Shown here one piece after another: positions 10,755-22,183 of a DNA stretch of 64,000 bases. Made by a program: the position numbers and the translations under genes. How positions within the stretch are numbered: the stretch's first letter is position 1; each line of letters begins with the position of its first letter. Source of the DNA: Dactylonectria macrodidyma (lineage: Eukaryota > Ascomycota > Sordariomycetes > Hypocreales > Nectriaceae); contig JAGMUV010000034.1 in assembly GCA_020744425.1 (NCBI GenBank), positions 496,001 to 560,000 on the forward strand, written 5' to 3'. The notes under the pieces were generated by a model. That model did not search any database. It was given only the letters and a program-made list of their open reading frames with translations, and was not told the DNA's origin.

Positions 10755-12138
10755 CAGTGGGTCTTGAAAAGTGTCGACACATTTCCAGGTACCCCGCTTT
10801 CCCTCTACCCACACCATAATCAACATTCAACTTCAACGACACATTGCGCAGCCAAATTAGGTCAGAATGGTGTCGCGATACTATCATTCACCTCATACGA
10901 GAACGAGGATTGTTTGGAGGTACAACTCGGGCGTGTCCGCCACCCAGATCGCGCGCGATGAGGGCATTAGTCGGCACGCGATTTATGGTGTGGTAAGAAG
11001 GTATCGCGACCAAAAGAGTGGTCAAGACCAACCCAGGTCCGGCCGGCCACGTATACTAGGAGAACGGGAAAAGAGACGAATACTGAGGGTCATAGCACAA
11101 GACCCTCATATCCAAGTGAAGGAATTGATCGAAGAAGCTGGTCTGACCTGTTCTAGGGGGACTATTCTAAGCTTCCTGAAGAAGGAAGGCATCATGCACT
11201 ATAAGTCACTTATCCGGCCCTTCCTGAGCGATGCAACGGCCACAAGGCGGCTACGGTTTGCGAGGAGATATGTGCATATGTCTCCCGAATTCTGGGAGTC
11301 TTGGACCTTCTCAGATGAAGTTATCGTGGCCCGAGGCGAGGGCCAGAGACGCACTTGGTGCTTCTGCAAGCCGGTCAGTTTTCTTACTGCGATTGTGACC
11401 GCCCTGACAGCTCCTAGCATGAGAGACTATTCAGAAAGAACGTCCAGACCCGTGTGACTCCAACGAGGCATTCGCAGATGTTTTTCAGTGCCTTCAGCTT
11501 CCTCAGGCGGCTTCCAATGATCCCTCTTTATGGCGATGAGAACTCGGACCGTGGCGGCGTCACAGCGCGAGTTCTGCTCGAATGCCTGCAGCAATACCTT
11601 CCTCGCATTGTCACCAGGAACAGCCGGTTCCAGCACGATAATTCACCCCTTTTTCGATCGCGATTAATGATGAGCTGGCTGCTAGAATGGTGCGAGAACA
11701 GACGGGCGGAGGTCATCGACTGGCCCCCCTACAGCCCGGATCTCAACCCCATAGAAAACCTATGGGCCATCCTCAAAACAAGGATATGTGAGCGATACCC
11801 TGAGCTCTCGTACATGCCAAAGACCGAGGAAGCAAAGCAGCGGCTCATTGAAGCCGCGATCGAGCTGTGGGAAGAAATCGAGCCGGAGGTGCTGCAGAAC
11901 CTGATCCATTCAATGAAGCACAGAATGGAGGCCTTTATCCGCGCACGTGGCTGGTATACGAAATATTGAAGATGCCATTGGAAACTCCATTCAAAATTCT
12001 ACAGATTGGTATACATAAATATTTAATTGACATTTATTTGATTTTGCTAGAATTATTTGAAAATGAAGCCTTCATGTGGTGCAGGTACAGTGACACCGGG
12101 TTGACTCCGGAAGTGTTGACTCTTTCTGAGGCCCACTG
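10755..12138 (+). mobile_element. Tc1-like transposon, apparently complete
   Basis: A 1384-bp element flanked by TA (10753-10754 and 12139-12140). Its termini are inverted: left CAGTGGGTCTTGAAAAGTGT, right (reverse complement) CAGTGGGCCTCAGAAAGAGT, both continuing CGACAC/CAACAC. It contains one transposase gene on the plus strand. Confidence 0.85.
10867..11969 (+). CDS. Tc1/mariner transposase, 352 aa
   Basis: Cut-and-paste DDE transposase. Exons 10867-11373 and 11418-11969, separated by a 44-nt intron (GTCAGT, branch CTGAC, TAG) whose removal joins CFCKP to HERLFRKN in frame. An N-terminal helix-turn-helix with a GRPR-like hinge (SGRPRIL, about residues 57-63) precedes the catalytic core: FSDEV (first Asp), FQHDNSP (second Asp) and YSPDLNPIENLWAILK (third acidic residue). 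The length is normal for the family and I see no stop or frameshift if the intron is real. If the intron is not spliced, the first frame stops at TGA 11455-11457. Confidence 0.8.
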
Positions 12139-12155
12139 TAGATAGTGGATATAAA

Positions 12156-12577
12156 ATGGATCACCAGCCTGACGGCAAAGACAAGAACCATCCCGAAAAC
12201 TGGACATTCTTTCAGTACATCTCGTTCCCAGAGCCAAAGGGCTATGTCAACAACAGCACCGACGTTAAGCTCATTGCGCATCAGAACAGGTTGCCAAGCA
12301 ATTCGTGGATCCCTGGCGGAGCGTCTTCGAGTGGATGCCTGACGACATAGAAGTCTGGTACTCCAAGCTCCGCAACTGGGATCCGAGCTTGCTGGAGCAT
12401 CGATGGGATAGGTAACACTGGGACCGTGTGACTGCAGCTGGCGATGCGGCTCATACAATGACGTTTCAGAGAGGCCAGGGGCTGAACCATACCCTAAAGG
12501 ACGCTTTCACTGTGTGCAAGGTCATCAAGGCGTTCTGGAATGGTGGGGAGGTTGGGGCGAGAAGACGTGACATGTGA
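12156..12577 (+). pseudogene. FAD-dependent monooxygenase, C-terminal remnant
   Basis: Remnant of a flavoprotein hydroxylase of the salicylate/PHBH type. The clearest mark is AAGDAAHTMTFQRGQGLNH at about 12434-12490, the GD motif that binds the FAD ribityl chain. Before it, WYSKLRNWDPSLLEHRWD fits the family. The gene is broken: one frameshift near 12300 (the frame changes between LPSN and FVDPWRS) and an in-frame TAA just before the GDAAH block. The N-terminal GxGxxG region is missing; the 5' border coincides with the hAT end at 12172. It may once have been a tailoring gene of the adjacent isocyanide synthase island, but that is a guess. Confidence 0.65.
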
Positions 12578-12801
12578 TTGGTGAGTATGAGTCTGGGATG
12601 ATTAGGCGAACAGGCGAGGAAGTTTGATTAAGTGAGAAGAATCGCGTGGCGGTTCATGATTGGGAACCGGCAATGCAGAGTCCGTCTATGAAGCAAGGGA
12701 TGCAAGTTAATAAGGAGAAGGTTAAGAGCACTGTTAATTGAGTAAAGGTGAGTTAGCTATTGAAATATGGACCCCTTGAATAAAGTGAATGTACCGCATC
12801 C

Positions 12802-14833
12802 TCAATCAAACCCTTTTAGGATGAGTCTACCCTGCGCTATGGCAAGAGAAGCCAACTTCTCTTTATCCGCATCTGACAAAGGTTTCTCTGCCTGTTTAAG
12901 CCCAGAAGCGTTACGCACCACTAGTCCACGCCCATAAAGATGCTCAAACTCCACTTCCGTATCCCACTCCCACAGCCTAGAACGCTCGCGGAAGAAGTAT
13001 GGATGACCATGTCTATGGACTAATTCATGTGTGGTTTTCACAGTAGCAACGTGCGATGTTTTGAACTTCCCGTAGATGTCGACGGCTACCGCACAATGCC
13101 ACGGAGTCATGGAAAAGGAATGCGGCTGGGGAATTAAGGGCATTGATATTTTGGTCAGTCCAGTCGAGGGGTGAATAGAAAGTCGCACATGCTCGGGGTA
13201 TTCCTCGCGAATTAATTCCGCGAACGCCTTGAGAAGTAGGAGTCATGATTAGTATTATCTGGGTTCGTAAAGTTGATATGATAGTATGCTTACAACACCT
13301 CGGGCGATCATGGCCTTCGCCGTCTCGTGGACCTTGGCTTTGAACTTCTTTCCACTCGAAACTGATTCTCTAACTGCGCCGAATGCCAAGTCTTTCTTCA
13401 AAAACTTGGCGTAGCCGTCGTATGTCATTTTGTAGTCGGGATCGTTCTTGATGCAGGCCGTTGCGTCAAAATTGGGGTCGAAATAACGGCTCATCAGTTC
13501 GTTCCGACTAGGTTTCAATAAACTGATGAATCTCTCCTTGCTTATCTCAGGGTCCGAGTATAGCCCAAGGAGGTTCATAATGCGCACAAAGTGGATGCAT
13601 CGATAGCCTTTCTCAGATACCATCTGACGCAGGATTACGCCGTATTCCCATAGATCATTGTCGGTGACTCCAGTGAGATCTTAAGCAAGTTAGTCATGAA
13701 AGTTATCGTGATTCGTAAGGCCAGCATACCATTATAGCATGCACCATCAGTTGCAATAAGAACCAAGGCGCCAGGCATGTAAACCTTCTGGATTCTTGAG
13801 CAGAGATCGTTGAGACGATCCAAGGCTAGTTCTTCGCCTAAGTCAGGCCTCGTTCCTAAAGAGTAGTGCTATTCGGGCTGTATGATATTGCTATCCGGGC
13901 TGTGTTGAAAAATCCGCTTGCCTAAAGAGGAAATCTATTACATAACCTGATTAGTCTAGCCATATCGGGAAAGGCCTGTACCCACGTGACCACCCTCGCT
14001 TACAACTCTGGCATACCGGGGAGCAATTTCTATCATTCCAGACCTTGTAACATCACCCTATTCCTTGCAATTGAAGGTATCGCGATAGCTTCAATTACGC
14101 AGTCGCGGCTGCCTTACAACACCACCCTCGCGGCTGCAATGCCCTCAATTGCACGGTCGCGATAGCTTCAATTGACACGCCAATCAGCCGGAACATTAGT
14201 CAGACCGACGGAAATGCATTTTTTCAACGATTTGGCCGTAGCCGGGCCCGCGGGCTGGTAGATTTCAATTGAACTGCTTGACATTATTCATATCCTCCTA
14301 CTGACACTGTAATTTTGGTGTGATGGGAAGCATTGGCTGAATGCAGTTGAAAAATTACGTGGTCATGTGATTAATACAGCCCGGATAGCAATATCATACA
14401 GCCCGAATAGCACTACTCTTCCTAAAACCTTTTCGACACGATTGATGCTCTTTGCCGGGAAAGCCGGGAGAACCATGGGAATCTTGCGTCCTGCGGCGAC
14501 ATGGCGCCTGACCCTAGGAGAGAACAATTCTCTTCCAAGGAATATGTTATTACCCTGCTGCTGAAGGCTGAAACTTTCGAGCAGGTCCATAATCAATGTT
14601 ACAGTAGTGTCAATTCCCGGCTTGTGCACGTCTTTTACATCAGGCTCTTTGCTTGATTTTAGTTCTTCTGTTACTTTGCCGTGCTCATCGTGGGGGTCTC
14701 GGAGGCAGACGGCTGGCTGCTTGCTGTGAGGTTGCTCTGAATTGCGCCAGGAAAGGATGTCCTGTCTTTGTGACCCCGTATAGATCTGAGTGGATGGGGA
14801 CGTTAGAACCAGGGGAAACCGCAAGGCAGACAT
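12802..14833 (-). pseudogene. Isocyanide synthase 1 (DIT1/PvcA family), disrupted by a MITE
   Basis: Relative of PvcA/IsnA/DIT1, enzymes that convert an amino-acid amino group into an isocyanide using ribulose-5-phosphate. Exons on the minus strand: 14833-14427, 13860-13730, 13679-13294 and 13227-12802, about 449 codons. Introns 13680-13729 and 13228-13293 have GT-AG borders. Family marks are LPAFPAKS (compare LPAFPWKN in the second copy), [30 protein letters not shown] and the C-terminal PYFFRER. A 558-bp MITE (13861-14418) sits between codons of the first two exon pieces. Counting one copy of the 8-bp target duplication, the reading frame is uninterrupted across the insertion, so the gene was functional until recently. 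It has a longer N-terminus than copy 2. It lies in tandem with copy 2, same strand. Confidence 0.85.
13861..14418. mobile_element. 558-bp MITE inside isocyanide synthase 1
   Basis: Perfect 43-bp terminal inverted repeats starting GAGTAGTGCTATTCGGGCTG, flanked by an exact 8-bp duplication TTCCTAAA (13853-13860 and 14419-14426). The inside has no reading frame; it contains repeated GCAATTGAAG/TCGCGATAGCTTCAATT words. The 8-bp duplication suggests mobilisation by a hAT- or P-type transposase. No autonomous partner with these ends is in the window. Confidence 0.95.
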
Positions 14834-15578
14834 TTTGTTTGTTTCTTGATGACTTCGGGGCGTTGAACTAGCTTGAGTGTGTAGATTTGATCAGCCTGTT
14901 AGGATGAAAGGTCTAAAGAGGACAAGAGGCTTATATATCAAGATCCGACTGTGAGAAGAAAATCGACTTGCCAGGACGCCAACAATGCATCGCTTTTACA
15001 GTTTAGCAGGCCTGAGTCATGTAACACTATGCCTGGAACAAATTGGTCAAGCTTATCCCAGATACTTCAGTCCTTAGGGAGTAAGTACCCTAAGGTACCC
15101 TTGACATTGTGAATTTGGTATCCTGGTAAGACGAGGGTGTCGGACATGGGCGTGCGTCACCCCGACCCCCGTCAACATAGCCCTGGTGCCAAGCAGACCA
15201 GCTCATTGACATGCACTACGTGTTTCACGTCGCTGTAGATCAATGGACTAAAAATGAAGGCAGGTAAGAGGTGGCGAAGGTGGAAGATGGATGGGTAGCA
15301 TTCATTTGATCCATTTCTCCCTCGGCACCACCTACCAAGCGCGGCAGTGCAGTGGGGAATCTCTATACAAACCGGCATCATAGATGCATTTAATGCCGCG
15401 ATTTCATGCCGAAACCGAGCTAGGTAAGCTGGAAATTAATTCATGGTCAGGAGAACGCAGTGAAAACGAGGCGACAGAGGAGGTCAACAAAGCCGAGCAC
15501 CGAGAAGTTACGGAGATATTCTTGTTTGCAGTCTCAATTTATGGGAACACAACTCATCTCCCCCTAGTACCTAGAACA
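14834..15578. other. Intergenic region between the two isocyanide synthases
   Basis: Carries the upstream region of copy 1 and the 3' flank of copy 2. I see no additional gene. GGTACC/CCTAAGGTACCC words lie near 15088-15105. Confidence 0.5.
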
Positions 15579-16862
15579 TCATTCAAGCTTAAATCCGCGA
15601 ACTTCAAGTTCCCAAAATCGCAAGGCGAGATTAGCCAGCCGAAGTTTTGAGTCCTTATCAAGGCGCTGCTCCCTTTCATCCGTAGATGCATTGACCGCAA
15701 TGAGATGCCCTCCGTAGCCATGATCAATACGGATGTACGGGGGCCAATTGAAGTCAGGGTGCTTCTCCCGAAAGAAGTAAGGTTTTCCGTCTTTCGTGAT
15801 TATTTCATACCTCCCGGGATCACGGAATCCCTCCGACGGCCCGGTACGGTACATGCCATTTGCAGTGACCAAGATGCAAGAGTGCCAGGGCATAAGGCCG
15901 AAGCCGCTGGATTGCGGGATTAACGGAATCGAGACTTTGGACTTTCCTGTTGATCTGTGAATGGAAAGTCTAATAGCTTCGGGAAACTTGGCTTCTAGGG
16001 CTCCTTCGTAGGCCTGCCAAGCAATGTCATCAGCTAATGCAGTAGAAACATGAACCCTTATCCTACTTACGAGTAATCTTTTGGTCATGCGTTCTGCTAC
16101 CCTTTGCGCCTCAGCTGTATATTTCTCCGGGTCCGTCTTGATTGCAGGGTCGACTTCCGGCCCCCATCGAAGGTCCTCCTTAGCTGACTTGACATACTTC
16201 TGATACGTCAACGCAGTATCCTGATGCAACTCAATCTGACGCTTGAGATCAAAGTTTGAGCCAAGGAACCGTGCCTCCATCTCGTGTCGGCAGAGGTCAG
16301 CCCTTGCTAGATATTCTGCTTTGGACAGACCATCTCCGTCACCAAGCCCGAGCACGTCCAAGAGACGGGCAAACCTGATGTGCGAAAATCCTTTCTCCTT
16401 GGCCATCTGGCGCAGCTGAACCCCATAGTCGTAGAAGTCTGTATCCGGAATGCCGAGGAGATCTATGTTTTCAGTTAATCAGAATTATTCCTACCATACC
16501 CGTCCCCTATCTACTGAGTCCATACCATTGTACACCAGGCCATCCGCGACCAGCGTGAGCTGTGCGCCGTAGGGATGGACCTTGGCCAGCTCCTCGCAAA
16601 GATGGTTCAGCCTAGCCAGGCCTAGCTCCTCACCAAAGTCAGGATTTTCACTTAGGACCTTATCTCTATTCGGATTCTTCCAAGGAAATGCTGGTAAGAG
16701 CAACAACAGCGGTTTCTCAGAGGCGACGAAATATCGAATTTTCGTAGCAACAAGGGATTCGTACGCTGGCGGGTGAGCAGATCTAGTCTGGTCTTCATAC
16801 CAGGAGAAACGCCGCAAAATAGCCAGTATCTCATGAATTTCCGACTTTGATAGAACGGGCAT
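15579..16862 (-). CDS. Isocyanide synthase 2 (DIT1/PvcA family), intact, 387 aa
   Basis: Predicted enzyme converting an amino acid into an isocyanide; a soluble cytosolic protein by sequence. Exons 16862-16526, 16462-16071 and 16013-15579. Intron 16463-16525 (GTATGG...CATAG) splits the codon after LVYN; intron 16014-16070 (GTAAGT...CAG, 57 nt) is a multiple of three without a stop, so its retention would leave the frame open. Family signatures: [10 protein letters not shown] (about residues 77-86), [11 protein letters not shown] (102-112), [45 protein letters not shown] and [11 protein letters not shown]. The ATG at 16862 gives the standard start. There is no fused oxygenase or NRPS-like domain. 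Both intron positions are shared with copy 1, showing a common origin by duplication. Confidence 0.9.
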
Positions 16863-17450
16863 TTTCAGCGAAGCGGGAGCAGTATTGGGTCAGTGTGTAA
16901 AGGACATGATCAAAAGAAGTTCGGAATATGCGGGGCATTCGGTGGATTTTATCCCTCATAACTCTACGGCGGAACTTCCGGAATAATCCTACCCTTACTA
17001 GGCGTAAGAAGGGGGTAGAGGCACCACGGGGTACTGTGCACTGAAATTTCCAAATGCCTGTCCTGAGAGGCTAGACAAACTGACAAAGGGCGACTGAGTG
17101 TGCCGGCCCGGGCGGATCATCAGATAGGAAAGATCAGCAATTGGCCGTAGTGTGTCACCATCGGCAAGGTGGTATCAGCTTGACATAATCCCGCTTCGAG
17201 GGCCGTGGCCCTCGGTAGATACTACACGTTTCAAGGATTTAGCAGTTTAAATGACAAGGTCTCAGAATCCTTGGGAAATACATGACAGTACGGCGTAATG
17301 ATGGTCTCTTGGAATAACTAAAGTGAGGAAGTAGCTAGGTACAGGCTAGGAAGTTAAGCTGTCGACCTTCCGAAGAGAATCGACTCTATGATGGAAGGAC
17401 GGATACTCGACAGCTGCCAACACCCCACAATACGCAGCCAAGATGCTTGA
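16863..17450. other. Intergenic region, promoter side of isocyanide synthase 2
   Basis: 588 bp between the start of isocyanide synthase 2 and the stop of the amidase gene. It must hold the synthase promoter. No further gene or repeat is evident. Confidence 0.5.
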
Positions 17451-19551
17451 TCATATTCGCAGTAAGATCTCTCCACCACTTACGCTGCTCGCCCCGGTGG
17501 CTGATGTTTTTACAAGGCCCTTCTTGGTAAGCTCGACCACAAGCCCCAAGAGCATTGAGTCACAACCCCTGGCGACCAAGAGATTAACTGTAATGGGTAG
17601 TTGTTCTGTATGATTGGTTACGGAAGAGTGGTATGATGTTTCCCCGACTGGGTTGGCATATCGTTAGCTGCTTAAACATAACAACGTAAAAAGAATCAAA
17701 GAGAAGGAAGAGCTATTGTGAGGCGCTGCTTACTTGGAATCACAACGTCAGGGGTCTCTCCCATCACGCTCCAATACGAGGTTGCAAAGCCGAATGGTAT
17801 GGCCGGCGCGCTGCGGTAAGAATTTCTGTACTGGGTCATTGGCGGCGTAATGTATGCAAGGATCGAAGTGGAGCATGTTTCCGGGTCTGGTCTCAGAACT
17901 TGGCCATGAAACCAATTCTTAAAGATGGTCTTATTTCTCAGGCTTTCGGCCAACGCATGCTGCGGAAGACTATCTCCGTAAGCCCAACGGGCTAACGGGA
18001 CCGGATTAATGAAGGGTTGCCTGCCGTCATGCAATCGTGCATAATCGGTGTAGAAAGGGTCTCGTACAAGTTTGGCCTGTCGTTGGCTGATAAGTGTCGC
18101 ATAGGTCGTTTTCAGCATAGTTGCCGGGTTATCGGGCGCTTGCGGAGGTCGAGAGCGTTGCCACACCCCCGTGATATTGAACGACGTAATCGCCCCGAGG
18201 CCGAGGAAACTCTTCAATCCACCGAGGAAGTGCTCCACTGCGGCACTGGATTCTGGACCTAGCCCTTCGGGAATCTCCTCAACGAACAACTGCCGAGGGT
18301 ATCGAGTTGACAAGTTTCCGACTAAGCCATACAAGACAGCAGATCCGTCCCGCAGAAGTAAGGCATCCCTCGCAATAAGTCCGGCGGTGTCGAACTCCGG
18401 AGCCAGGGGCAAGACATGATCAAGAGGCACCGCTCCATGCGATGGCCGCAGGCCATACAGACCTTGGAGGCGAGCGGGACCACGGATACTTCCCCCTGTA
18501 TCCGACCCAAGCGCAAGGTCCAGCCATGGATACGACGCAACAGCCGCCCCAGCACCTGCAGAAGAAAAGTTAGGATCCTGGTATCCGTCTCCGCGCGGGT
18601 TAAAGGGCGAGTGGTAGTCGACCCAGTCCGACGTCGCATACTCTCCGTTGGCGAACTGGCTCGTCTTCTGCTTCCCCACTACAACTGCACCCGCGTCGAT
18701 GAGCCTTTGTACAGCGGTTGCTGTCACATTGGCACGTGGATAGAGGCTGTACCAGGCTCGGTTACCGTTTCCAGTCTTGACGCCGGCGACGTCGTAGATG
18801 TCCTTGACACCAAGGCGCACGCCGGCCAATGGCTTGTCGGGCGTCCTTTCGTAGTAGAGCCTGGAGGGCACGGCTATGGCAAGACTCTGGCCAGCGACAT
18901 TTGCAGGGAGGACGGAGTGGTTGCCATCTGGGTGAGCATACACGGATTCGGTGAAGGTTTGTTGGAAGTCGGAGAAAAGCCGGTATGCACGGTGGAGATT
19001 GCCCTGCAACGAGAGAAAGTAAGGGCCCTTGGGAACTTTGTCTTCCGTACTGTTGATATGTTCCTGGAAAATGGTCCGAGTTCCCCAACCATGGACCGAA
19101 ATATCTGGAGTCTGCTCTTCGTTGCTATCGGTGGTGTTCTGTATGTAGACGACTAATAATTGTTAGGTAAAGCGCAAGAGACTGCGGGCAAGTATAGGGC
19201 TCAACTACAATGCGAAAAGTCCTCAGTCCAGACATCATCTGAAGACCGGTACCGAGAAAACTGCCATTCAAGTGCTTCCGCCTTATCGTTTTCGGCTGCC
19301 AGACGAACCACACTGATTGGCACGTAGCCGCCCGAGGATGCAGAGTCATCAGAAATGCTTGCGAGGACGACCTTCTGAGGGAGCTTCTTGACGGGCTCTG
19401 GGGGTATCCAGAATGAGACGTTTCCTAGCTGGATGGTGGCACCGGTGAATAGCCGCAAGGAAGCTGCTGTAGCAGCAGCAGGGCTCCCGGCTGCGAAGAA
19501 TTTGGTCAGAATCAAGTACCGTAGGAACATGGCTGAGAGCTTCAAGGACAT
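17451..19551 (-). CDS. Amidase-signature hydrolase, probably secreted, 652 aa
   Basis: Ser-cisSer-Lys hydrolase of amide bonds. Exons 19551-19209, 19152-17734 and 17647-17451; introns 19153-19208 (branch CTAAC) and 17648-17733 (GTAAGC, branch GCTAAC, CAG). Residues 1-30 are a hydrophobic leader that looks like a signal peptide. An N-terminal domain of about 150 residues precedes the amidase core, as in fungal proteins annotated scytalone dehydratase-like Arp1. Core motifs: [10 protein letters not shown] (Lys), FSSAGAGAA (cis-Ser, 24 residues before the nucleophile) and [12 protein letters not shown] (nucleophile Ser). The last exon supplies IGE and [12 protein letters not shown]. All three catalytic residues are present. 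The gene shares a 627-bp divergent promoter with the MFS transporter. If it belongs to the isocyanide cluster it could hydrolyse an amide or N-formyl product; this is inference. Confidence 0.85.
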
Positions 19552-20178
19552 GTGTTGCTTGGAGACGAATCTATGTCTGTAGATGGGCCCTTTTCAATCA
19601 ATAAACTGTCGACCTCGCCCGCATCTTTCACTATCCGCGCCGGTGGAGCAGATGTACTATTACCTGGTTTGTAAGTCACTCGACTCGATTACCGCAGTCC
19701 TTCCTCTCCCATCACCCTAGCGGTGAGTTGACGTCCAGTAGGAAATGCCACGTACACGGCCCAATTAGGGTTTACATGGTCCTTGATTCGAACTCCGCCC
19801 ATATGATACCAATGTTGCTTCACTGCAGGTTGGAGTAACTACAACAAGTTTTGAAGCAGATTGCATCAATGCTCCTGCCAGGAAGCCCTGGCGGTGCTCA
19901 TACATGCACAAATTAGGGAAGTAAAAAGTTGGACCAAGTCGGAGCCGCCGCGTAAGACCAGAACTCAATTGTCAGGCGACACAGGGGTAAGCTTAGCCGT
20001 CGATGCCGAATACGGTCTGATGGTGATTCTCGCCATCCCCTGGCCCGGGTGATTTCACAAAGTCTTTCCTTCTTATAGCCTCTTGGGGAGGTCATCAGCC
20101 AAGCTCCTCGAGGAGAGTCGCTGTTGACTATTTCGCTCACTTCTTGTAAAGGGTTTACGGAAAACTTGAATCATCGCA
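19552..20178. promoter_or_regulatory. Divergent promoter region, amidase and MFS transporter
   Basis: 627 bp separate the two start codons, with no gene between, so both genes are likely driven from here and could be co-regulated. CCGCGCCGGTGG near 19637 and CGGAGCCGCCG near 19941 are CGG-type words of the kind bound by Zn2Cys6 regulators, but no clear inverted CGG pair at fixed spacing is repeated. Confidence 0.45.
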
Positions 20179-21578
20179 ATGAGTGGAGCCACCGTGAGCC
20201 AAGCGACCGTTCCTATCGAATCTTTAGAACATCACAGTCCTCCACAAATCTATGATGATGATGTACCCGACGGGGGTCTCGTGGCCTGGACTCAGGTTGC
20301 CATGGGCCATTTGGTTATCTTCAATTGCTGGGGCTACATCACGTCGTACGTCAACACCACTCTCATTCCCACACCAGGACAGACGGACGATATGTCTAAC
20401 GTTCATCACGGAAAGCTTCGGCTTCTTCCAACAGTACTATGTGGAGCAACTTAAACGGTCAGCTTCGGATGTGGCATGGATCGGTTCAATGCAGATGTTC
20501 CTACTAAACTTTGTCGGCATCTTCTCAGGCCGAACTGTCGACCTGGGTTACTTGCGGCATTCTCTGAGTATCGGCTGCATGCTCCAGGTTCTTGGAGTTT
20601 TTGCGACGGCATTCTCTACCAAGTATTGGCAACTGTTCGTTGCGCAAGGTGTGTGCAGCGGTCTAGGGCATGGGTTCCTCTTCGCGCCCATCGTGTCCAT
20701 CCTTCCCACATACTTCAAGCGGAACAGGGCATTTGCCGTGTCGCTGGCGACCTGTGGATCTGCGACAGGGGGTATGGTATTTCCGACTATTGCGTACAGT
20801 TGCATGTCGCGATTCGGCTTCAGATGGACAGTTCTCATCATGGGGTTTGTTATCACTTTCAACGCCCTTATGATCATTACTTTCACAAAGACTCGCATCT
20901 CTGTGCGGAAGCCACGCTCGCTCTTCGATGCAAGCGCCTTTGCGGAGCTATGGTATACCCTTTTTGCGGTAGGGTCATTCTTGGCGCTTTGGGGGCTGTA
21001 CTTTGCTTATTTCTATGTGAGTGTTTCGCTCGATTCCTCGTTCTAAGTAATGAGGGGAAGTCATCCAAGACTGACTATTCAAGGTTGGCATATACGGACG
21101 CACTGTGTTGGACTTCTCCTTGAGACAATCCCTACTTGTCATCATTGTCATGAACGGCGTGGGAATCCTAGGGCGAACAATTCCTGCACTGCTTGCAGAC
21201 AAGTACTTTGGTATCGTCAACACGTTGATTCCAGCTGTGGGCATCAGTGGTGTTCTCCTGTTCAGCTGGCATGGTGTCTCTTCCACCGAGGGTCTTTTTG
21301 GATGGGCCGTCATCTATGGTATCACTGCGAATGCCACTCAGAGTCTGTTCCCAGCTGCAGTGGGCGACTTGAGCACGGATCCAACGCGTGTTGGAACTAA
21401 AGTCGGCATGATTCTGGGTGTGGTTAGTATTTCAAGTTTTACTGGTCCGCCAATCGGGGGGCGGTTAGTTACTATCCACGATGGGGATTACTTGTATGCA
21501 CAACTATTTGGAGGATTGTCTATGGTGGCAGCGTGTCTGACCTATGTGTTGGTGGCGCTAAAAAGACCTAAAAGGTAG
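20179..21578 (+). CDS. MFS transporter, monocarboxylate-permease type, 420 aa
   Basis: Membrane transporter with about 12 hydrophobic segments. Exons 20179-20345, 20416-21016 and 21084-21578; introns 20346-20415 (GTACGT...AAAG) and 21017-21083 (GTGAGT, branch CTGAC, AAG). The leader ends in DVPDGGLVAW, the signature preceding TM1 in fungal monocarboxylate-transporter-like proteins (PDGGxxAW). After the first intron, SFGFFQQYYVEQL matches TM1-TM2 of that family. It stands between the amidase and the DJ-1 protein gene, so it is a candidate exporter or importer for the cluster, but substrate cannot be deduced. Confidence 0.88.
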
Positions 21579-22183
21579 GTAAAAGTGGAGTGATATTCCT
21601 AGCGAATACTGGCTTGTTATAAATTCTATGCCCTGCGGGAATTCCTAAAGGAAGACACTCTGCTTTCTACGGTTTCAGAGCATTCTCATACATTTAACTG
21701 TCAATGCAATACTACTGAGCCCAGCTCTGTCCGGTCTGGCGTTGCTCGGACTCAGCCTAACCAAGCTACCGGTACCATCTTCTAGAGCGTGATGTTCGCA
21801 TCCTTGTGACTTAATCGGATGCACTTTGCAAGAAGAAGGCGCAGACTTCTATGAATAAGATTAACTTGCAGGGTGTTGAGATTGCGCTGAAAGTAATTAG
21901 AAGAACGAGAAAGGCAATCGTATTGAGCCAGGGCATCAGGAACATACTTTCACGTGTGTGTTACCAGAGTCTTATGTGATTGTCGTCGCTCGGAGGCCAG
22001 TTCGGCCCGGCCAAGACCGTCATGCTTCCCCAAACCGATGCGGTGGTATGCCAGTGTGTCAGGCCTGCGGCCACCGTTGATTAGCGCATAGGGTAGCTGC
22101 TAAGGCGGTCACGTGGCTCGCCACCTGATTGGCTATAGTTCCTCATACCGAGTCTTAATTTCTACTATGCGTGATATCTATAG
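21579..22183. other. Intergenic, no gene seen
   Basis: 3' flank of the transporter. No open frame of interest and no repeat with clear ends. The A/T-G/C composition is ordinary until the inverted-repeat element at 22184. Confidence 0.5.

Larger units (their letters stand above)
10608..12172. repeat. Decayed end of a hAT-B-like element, split by the Tc1 insertion
   Basis: The segments 10653-10754 and 12139-12172 together match the right end of hAT-B (36317-36416): ATAACAGCCAGCT, TAGATGGAAATAGATGCACGG, CCATTTCCAC, then GATAGTGG and AAATGGATCACCAGCCTG. The hAT-B terminus reads ATGGATCGCCAGCCTG. The copy is broken by the Tc1 element at 10755-12138, and the TA on both sides collapses to a continuous match to hAT-B, giving a reconstructed empty site. 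Confidence 0.7.
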
